From NCBI GenBank assembly GCA_018679315.1, contig JAHHLF010000334.1, forward strand, positions 1 to 10,360: a stretch of 10,360 nt of DNA, in the 5' to 3' direction. Position 1 is the stretch's first letter; every line of letters starts with the position of its first letter. Positions 6,168 through 10,360 of the stretch are shown piece by piece. This stretch comes from Bacteroidia bacterium. Lineage in GTDB: Bacteria > Bacteroidota > Bacteroidia > Flavobacteriales > Flavobacteriaceae. The notes under the pieces are model-generated. The model was not told where the DNA came from. It ran no database searches and saw only the letters and a list, made by a program, of their open reading frames with translations. The position numbers and the translations under genes were made by a program.

Positions 6168-6665
6168 TTATTCCATCCAACCCTCCACTTCGGCCAACTG
6201 CTCCTCAAAACGGATCAGCCGGTTAGGGGAACAAATGTCTGTACGGATCTTACCATCCTTGCCTATTTTGGCGAAAAAGACATAGGTCTCTGCCCTGTTG
6301 AAATACATATCACATAAGCGCCAGCGCTGGGTGATCTGTAGATCCGATTTGCGAAAATGCTTCTTTGGGCCTTTGTATGATTTAATTAGTCGGAGTTGAG
6401 GGGCGGTTCCGAAACGCTTTTCTCCTGTAGCATTCCAGCTGGTTTCCAAATTGGCTTCATCCATACTTTGAGACGAATCTCCAAAGCCGGTTACTTCGGC
6501 AAAAAAGACAAGCTCTGCGCGGTCATAGGCTTGCTGGATGACGAGTCGGTCCCATTCAGACTCGCTCAGATCTCCTTTTACGGGTGTTAGTGGACATTCA
6601 CATGAGACGGGGGTGGCAGACGGCATAGCTAATGCCATCAAGCCAATGATGAATTGAATTAACAT
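6168..6665 (-). CDS. Secreted protein with TIMP/NTR-like cysteine pattern
   Basis: The 165-residue protein has a short hydrophobic signal (MLIQFIIGLMALAMPSATPVS). The mature chain then begins with C22-E-C24, followed by AYDRAELVFFAEVTGF (46-61), LRLIKSYKG (91-99), C118 in WRLCDMYF, YVFFAKIGKDGK (128-139) and C145 in DICSPNR. The CxC near the mature N-terminus, the beta-rich OB-like order and the CxPxR-like ending with Cys fit bacterial proteins resembling the NTR/TIMP fold. That suggests two disulfides in the periplasm or outside the cell. I infer the fold from pattern only and cannot say whether it inhibits a protease. It lies 116 bp downstream of thyA on the same strand and is followed by the strong terminator. 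It may end the thyA transcript or have its own promoter. The start at 6665 gives a short signal without a basic N-terminus. Confidence 0.75.
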   Translation of the reverse strand: MLIQFIIGLMALAMPSATPVSCECPLTPVKGDLSESEWDRLVIQQAYDRAELVFFAEVTGFGDSSQSMDEANLETSWNATGEKRFGTAPQLRLIKSYKGPKKHFRKSDLQITQRWRLCDMYFNRAETYVFFAKIGKDGKIRTDICSPNRLIRFEEQLAEVEGWME

Positions 6666-6781
6666 GATTGGTGGGGTTTTTTCGGGTTTTCATTGCTAGT
6701 TGTTCTCAGCAAAAACAGTCCAAAACTCCCGGGTAATCATGCTATACTTCTGGTTTTTAGGGAATTATGAAGCTATTTTTA

Positions 6782-7606
6782 CTAAACGGCCACCGCCCCT
6801 TTGATATGTGGGTGGGGGTCGTAGTCGAGCAAGGTAAAGTCTTCAAAGGAGAAATCAAAAATATTCTTTACCTCAGGGTTCAGCACGATTTTAGGTAAGG
6901 GCCTTAATTCCCTGCTCAATTGCAGGGCTATTTGCTCCCGGTGGTTGTTGTAAATATGCGCATCTCCAAAGGTGTGGATAAACTCTCCTGGCTCATATCC
7001 GGTAACCTGGGCTACCATCAAGGTAAAGAGGGCGTAGGAAGCTATATTAAAAGGAACGCCTAAAAAGATGTCGGCACTTCGTTGGTAGAGCTGACAAGAC
7101 AGTTTCCCACCCGAAACATAGAATTGGAAAAAGGCATGACAGGGCGGTAAGGCCGCTTTGCCTTCGGCCACATTGTCTGCAAAAGATATACTCGTGTCTG
7201 GTAAGACACTTGGGTTCCAGGCCGCTACCATCATTCGCCGACTGTCAGGATTGGTCTTTATTGTTTGGATAAGGTTTTTGATCTGATCGATGCCATCCCC
7301 GTTCCAGTTACGCCATTGGGCGCCATAGACCGGACCCAGGTTACCTTTCTCATCGGCCCATTCATTCCAGATCCGCACCCCGTTCTCCTGCAGGTATTTC
7401 ACATTCGTATCCCCCTTTAAAAACCAGAGGAGTTCATAAATGATGGATTTTAAATGCACTTTCTTGGTCGTAACCATAGGAAAGCCCTCCTGGAGGTTAA
7501 ACCGCATCTGGTAACCAAAAATACTGACCGTCCCCGTCCCGGTACGGTCTGCTTTTTCAACTCCGTGTTCTAAGGTATGTTTTAAGAGGTCGTGATACTG
7601 TTTCAT
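6782..7606 (-). CDS. thyA: Thymidylate synthase ThyA
   Basis: It converts dUMP to dTMP using 5,10-methylene-tetrahydrofolate, in the cytosol as a homodimer. The sequence has all key parts: the phosphate-binding RTGTGT (21-26), GDTNVKYL (65-72), RR at 123-124 donated to the partner subunit, and the catalytic Cys156 in PPCHAFFQFYV. YQRSADIFLGVPFN (174-187) and HIYNNH (217-222) bind dUMP, and the conserved C-terminus KGAVAV closes the active site. At 274 residues it is about 10 longer than the E. coli-size enzymes. The extra residues are mainly DTSISFADNVAEG just before the active-site loop. The gene follows the nucleoside transporter gene by 70 bp on the same strand, which fits a shared role in nucleotide supply. 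No clear promoter is seen in the gap. Identification is certain. Confidence 0.98.
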   Translation of the reverse strand: MKQYHDLLKHTLEHGVEKADRTGTGTVSIFGYQMRFNLQEGFPMVTTKKVHLKSIIYELLWFLKGDTNVKYLQENGVRIWNEWADEKGNLGPVYGAQWRNWNGDGIDQIKNLIQTIKTNPDSRRMMVAAWNPSVLPDTSISFADNVAEGKAALPPCHAFFQFYVSGGKLSCQLYQRSADIFLGVPFNIASYALFTLMVAQVTGYEPGEFIHTFGDAHIYNNHREQIALQLSRELRPLPKIVLNPEVKNIFDFSFEDFTLLDYDPHPHIKGAVAV

Positions 7607-7676
7607 ACTGGGGTGTAAAATTAAAGAAAGTATTCGGGGCTGCGAAAGGGCAGTTTTCAGAATTTATCAACGAAGC

Positions 7677-9134
7677 CTATCCAAGGATCATCCCGGCGAT
7701 GGTTGCACCCAATAAAGAAGCAAGTGTGCCTCCTAATACGGCTTTCATGCCAAATTCAGATAAGACCTTGCGTTGCCCCGGTGCCAGGGAACCGATCCCC
7801 CCGATCTGAATGCCGATCGATGCAAAATTTGCAAAGCCACAGAGCATATAGGTGGCCATGATAACCGATTTATTATAGGTCAAATGTCCGGCATTGGCCA
7901 CATCTTTCAGATCGGCCAATTGGATATAGCCTACAAATTCACTGGCGGCCAGTTTTATACCCAGCAATTGCCCCATCAGCATAATGTCTTCGTTCTGCAC
8001 GCCTATCAGCCACATAAGCGGTGCAAACACAACCCCTAGAATAGCTTCCAGGGAAAATGAATCATAAACAGAATTTGCAGCGATCCAGTCATTCAGTGAG
8101 GTGAAGTCGCCTATCCACCCCAAAATGCCATTGATCATGGCGATAAAAGCAATAAAGACCAATAACATAGCCCCTACATTCACGGCCAGTTTCAGGCCTT
8201 CTGTGGTACCGTTGGCAATAGCATCTAAAATGTTCGCCCCGATCTTTTCTGAGGATACATGGACATCCGTGTTCACTTCTTCAGTTTGCGGGTATAGCAT
8301 TTTGGAAACGACAATAGCACCGGGAGCCGCCATGACTGAGGCAGCCAATAAATGCTTGGCAAACTGGAGCCGCAAGGCCGGGTCGTCCCCGCCTAAAAAG
8401 CCGATATAGGCTGCCAGTACAGCACCAGCTACCGTAGCCATCCCACCGATCATCACCAGGAGGATCTCGGAACGGTTCATTTTTTCTAAATAGGCCTTTA
8501 TCAATAAGGGCGATTCGGTCTGTCCCAAAAAGATGTTCCCAGCCACACTCAAACTTTCAGCTCCGGAGATCCCCAGGGTTTTGGAAAGCAACCAGGCCAG
8601 GCCTTTTACCACTTTCTGGATAACCCCCATGTAGAAAAGCACGGAGGTCAGCGCTGAGAAAAATACGATCGTTGGCAATACCTGGAAGGCAAAGATGTAG
8701 CCAAAAGAGTCCATATCGGAGACCAGTCCTTCAAATAAGAACTGACTCCCCGCCCGGGTAAAATCCAGTATGCTCACAAATATTTGACCTACGGCTTCAA
8801 AGCCCGCTTTTATAAAAGGTACTTGTAAGACACCTACGGCGATCAGTAGTTGCAAGCCCAGGCCGAGACCCACAGTACGCCAATTGATGGCACGTCGGTT
8901 TGCACTAAAGATCCAGGCTATAAAAATGAGGACAGCCATCCCCAACATGCCGCGCCAAAGCGTATTGATAGAAAATCCCTGGTTGGGAATAATATCCGCC
9001 ACCGGCGCAGAGAGGTCATTGATAGTCGTGGTCTCAATTGTAGTTTGTAAACTGTCTGCTAAGGTTTGATTCTGTGCCTGTAAGACAATTAGGCTAAAAA
9101 GCAGGAGGAGGGTGATCCAGTATTGTCTCGGCAT
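7677..9134 (-). CDS. nupC: Concentrative nucleoside transporter (NupC/CNT family)
   Basis: The 485-residue inner-membrane symporter takes up nucleosides with Na+ or H+. Diagnostic CNT residues are present: GQTESP (204-209), equivalent to the Gln-Thr-Glu nucleoside-binding segment of the Vibrio CNT; Glu399 in ASEFVGYIQL; and N436-FAS439-IGIQIGGIG. GGMATVAGAVLAAYIG (230-245) and at least eight further hydrophobic segments fit the fold. The start at 9134 is chosen because MPRQYWITLLLLFSLIVLQA is a clean signal peptide ending in AQ. The longer frame to 9209 adds a proline-rich non-membrane stretch that overlaps the nuclease gene. A loop of about 40 residues follows the signal before the first CNT helix, so the N-terminus is probably exported. 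The start is 7 bp past the nuclease stop, so the two are very likely one operon. Confidence 0.95.
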   Translation of the reverse strand: MPRQYWITLLLLFSLIVLQAQNQTLADSLQTTIETTTINDLSAPVADIIPNQGFSINTLWRGMLGMAVLIFIAWIFSANRRAINWRTVGLGLGLQLLIAVGVLQVPFIKAGFEAVGQIFVSILDFTRAGSQFLFEGLVSDMDSFGYIFAFQVLPTIVFFSALTSVLFYMGVIQKVVKGLAWLLSKTLGISGAESLSVAGNIFLGQTESPLLIKAYLEKMNRSEILLVMIGGMATVAGAVLAAYIGFLGGDDPALRLQFAKHLLAASVMAAPGAIVVSKMLYPQTEEVNTDVHVSSEKIGANILDAIANGTTEGLKLAVNVGAMLLVFIAFIAMINGILGWIGDFTSLNDWIAANSVYDSFSLEAILGVVFAPLMWLIGVQNEDIMLMGQLLGIKLAASEFVGYIQLADLKDVANAGHLTYNKSVIMATYMLCGFANFASIGIQIGGIGSLAPGQRKVLSEFGMKAVLGGTLASLLGATIAGMILG

Positions 9135-9141
9135 GAGTGGC

Positions 9142-9771
9142 TTATTTGCGTTTGGATATTTCGTCGCGCAGCTTGGCGGCCTTTTCGTAATCCTCATTGG
9201 CCACGGCACGTTCTAATTCCTTGCGCAATTCTTCCATGCTAAGTTCTTTGTAAGGGGCCGGACTGCCCGGATCGATCTCTACGGTTTCGCCTTCCTGCAG
9301 GATCTCATCAACCACAATACTATCGTCTCCTTCTTCTTTATCCTGCTCCTTCGATGAGAATTTTAAAAAGATACCGGCTTTGTCCAGGATCGTTTTATAG
9401 GTAAAAATAGGGGCATCAAATCGCAGGGCCAGGGCAATAGCATCGCTTGTTCTTGCGTCGATTATCTCCTCCACACCGTCTCGCTCGCTTATAATGCTGC
9501 TATAGAAAACCCCATCTACCAGCTTGTGTATGATCACTTGTTTTACAACGATCTGGTAGCGGTCGGAAAAATTCTTAAAAAGATCATGAGTTAAAGGCCT
9601 CGGAGGCTTTATCTCTTTCTCAAGCGCAATAGCGATGCTCTGGGCTTCAAAAGCACCGATGACTATAGGTAACTTTCGATCCCCATCAACTTCATTCAAG
9701 ATCAGGGCATAGGCGCCATTCTGGGTCTGGCTATAGGATATGCCCTTTATTTTCAGACGGACTAAACTCAT
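9142..9771 (-). CDS. Bifunctional nuclease family protein (DUF151) with C-terminal UVR motif
   Basis: The 209-residue protein has two parts. Residues 1-140 are the DUF151/BFN domain, with LPIVIGAFEAQSIAIALE (34-51) and DARTSDAIALALRFDAPIF (106-123), both hallmarks of the family. An acidic linker follows (about 141-172). Residues 176-209 form a UvrB/UvrC-type helical hairpin (MEELRKELERAVANEDYEKA, then AKLRDEISKRK). Plant and bacterial BFN proteins have been reported to have RNase and DNase activity; the UVR motif suggests a protein-protein contact. The precise role in Bacteroidota is not settled. It is the first gene of the run with the CNT transporter and thyA. Its start ATG is preceded by AT-rich sequence and two overlapping hairpins at 9782-9811. 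Cytosolic; no signal peptide. Confidence 0.93.
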   Translation of the reverse strand: MSLVRLKIKGISYSQTQNGAYALILNEVDGDRKLPIVIGAFEAQSIAIALEKEIKPPRPLTHDLFKNFSDRYQIVVKQVIIHKLVDGVFYSSIISERDGVEEIIDARTSDAIALALRFDAPIFTYKTILDKAGIFLKFSSKEQDKEEGDDSIVVDEILQEGETVEIDPGSPAPYKELSMEELRKELERAVANEDYEKAAKLRDEISKRK

Positions 9772-9781
9772 AAAAACAAAT

Positions 9782-9811
9782 GGCCGGATTCGGCCCTTTA
9801 AATAAAAAGGG
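9782..9811 (-). promoter_or_regulatory. Overlapping leader hairpins upstream of the DUF151 gene
   Basis: GGCCG, loop GATT, CGGCC (9782-9795) and CCCTTT, loop AAATAA, AAAGGG (9794-9811) are both perfect stems. They share bases 9794-9795, so they compete at their junction. In the minus-strand transcript the first lies 10 nt before the start codon of the nuclease gene, where it could affect translation. The function is inferred. Confidence 0.35.
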
Positions 9812-9940
9812 ATGCGCGGTTAGGCAGAAATCCCTTAAACGGTACAAATTAACAAAAATTACGCATTTTATTACCTGATTCTGGCATAAAATAGATGAAA
9901 TAATACAAGGCCAAGGATTAGCATTTGGGGCATTTTTTTC

Positions 9941-9948
9941 TATTTTTG
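9941..9948 (+). promoter_or_regulatory. Bacteroidota-type -7 promoter element for pdhB
   Basis: TATTTTTG matches TAnnTTTG exactly. The expected -33 TTG is poor: TTA at 9918-9920 is 20 nt upstream, and a TTTG at 9924-9927 is too close. A start of transcription near 9954 would give a leader of about 35 nt before the pdhB ATG. Confidence 0.6.
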
Positions 9949-9988
9949 TTCGCCTTACATTTGGATAACTAAAGACGCCAACTGCATT

Positions 9989-10360
9989 ATGAGAACGATC
10001 CAATTCCGTCAAGCCATTGCCGAAGCCATGTCTGAAGAGATGCGCAAAGATGAGAGCATCTATTTAATGGGAGAGGAAGTAGCCGAATACAACGGAGCCT
10101 ATAAAGCCTCTAAGGGTATGCTCGATGAATTTGGCCCGGAACGGATAGTAGATACCCCGATCTCCGAGTTAGGATTTGCCGGTATAGGTGTAGGATCGGC
10201 AATGATAGGGAACAGGCCTATCATTGAGTTCATGACATTTAATTTTGCCCTGGTTGGCATCGATCAGATCATAAACAATGCTGCCAAAATGCGGCAAATG
10301 TCGGGCGGGCAATTCAATATTCCGATCGTCTTCAGAGGACCAACGGGTTCTGCAGGGCAG
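9989..10360 (+). CDS. pdhB: Pyruvate dehydrogenase E1 component subunit beta, 5' part
   Basis: The first 124 codons are visible; the frame is open at the right edge, and full proteins of this family are about 325 residues. The sequence is a typical E1-beta N-terminus. It runs MRTIQFRQAIAEAMSEEM, GEEVAEYNGAYKASKGM, then DTPISELGFAGIGVG with Glu60, which is the position of the Glu that activates the thiamine diphosphate ring in E1-beta subunits. EFMTFNFALVGIDQIINNAAK and PIVFRGPTGSAGQ follow. With E1-alpha it decarboxylates pyruvate and passes the acetyl group to the lipoyl domain of E2. The mitochondrial-like sequence (ISE-GFAGI, EFMTFNF) favours pyruvate over branched-chain keto acids. It is divergent from the DUF151 gene, with 217 bp between the starts and its own -7 element. 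No Shine-Dalgarno sequence, as usual in this phylum. Confidence 0.95.
   Translation, partial: MRTIQFRQAIAEAMSEEMRKDESIYLMGEEVAEYNGAYKASKGMLDEFGPERIVDTPISELGFAGIGVGSAMIGNRPIIEFMTFNFALVGIDQIINNAAKMRQMSGGQFNIPIVFRGPTGSAGQ

Noticed and set aside
7773..9069. Several plus-strand frames opposite the CNT transporter
   Set aside because: Antisense shadows; the minus-strand CNT motifs are decisive.
9924..9948. TTTG at 9924-9927 as the -33 element of the pdhB promoter
   Set aside because: Only 13 nt separate it from the -7 element, well short of the usual spacing of about 19-20.
9731..10012. Minus-strand frame of 93 codons across the divergent promoter region
   Set aside because: It covers the pdhB start, the -7 element and the start of the DUF151 gene in another frame, and its product has no family features.

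Overview
The window reads as chromosomal DNA from a Bacteroidota, most likely a marine Flavobacteriia. The signs are an exact TAnnTTTG -7 element before the pdhB start, gene starts without Shine-Dalgarno sequences, the neighbours bifunctional nuclease (DUF151 plus UVR motif) / CNT nucleoside transporter / thymidylate synthase, and Tat and lipoprotein signals of the style common in that phylum. Nearly everything is on the minus strand. Only the gene at the right edge (pdhB) is on plus.

Left edge (1-380): a perfect 118-bp palindrome without a spacer, with a G-quadruplex-type G-run pattern in each arm, then a 38-codon membrane mini-ORF and a short stretch of near-direct repeats with a hairpin. 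A family 4 glycosyltransferase follows (381-1535, minus).

Middle (about 1540-6100): an AT-richer island of mostly single, unrelated minus-strand genes. These are a coiled-coil lipoprotein, a Tat-exported sugar-isomerase-like TIM barrel, an exported NTF2/SnoaL-like protein, a membrane-anchored alpha/beta hydrolase, a protein-like gene remnant and a SAM methyltransferase. Three of the gaps share a compact layout. A stop codon is followed within about 4-12 nt by a TTGTTRR-type end (plus-strand reading), then an imperfect inverted repeat ending in ACGGWC, then the next start codon 17-20 nt later. Two of these gaps (3457-3582, 4822-4926) share 16 of 20 bases at that end and have attC-like paired AAC/GTT and inner arms. 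I read the segment 2937-5049 as a possible cluster of attC-like sites without an integrase (CALIN-like), or a related cassette-like repeat family. This is the most interesting part of the window.

Right part (6100-9771): higher-GC core DNA. A strong terminator lies downstream of a secreted protein with a TIMP/NTR-like CxC...C...C pattern. Upstream of that lies the likely operon DUF151 nuclease - CNT transporter - thyA, which takes up nucleosides and makes dTMP. A 217-bp divergent region with leader hairpins and a Bacteroidota-type promoter separates it from pdhB (pyruvate dehydrogenase E1 beta), which runs off the right edge.

I see no tRNA, rRNA, CRISPR array, transposase, integrase or replication origin.
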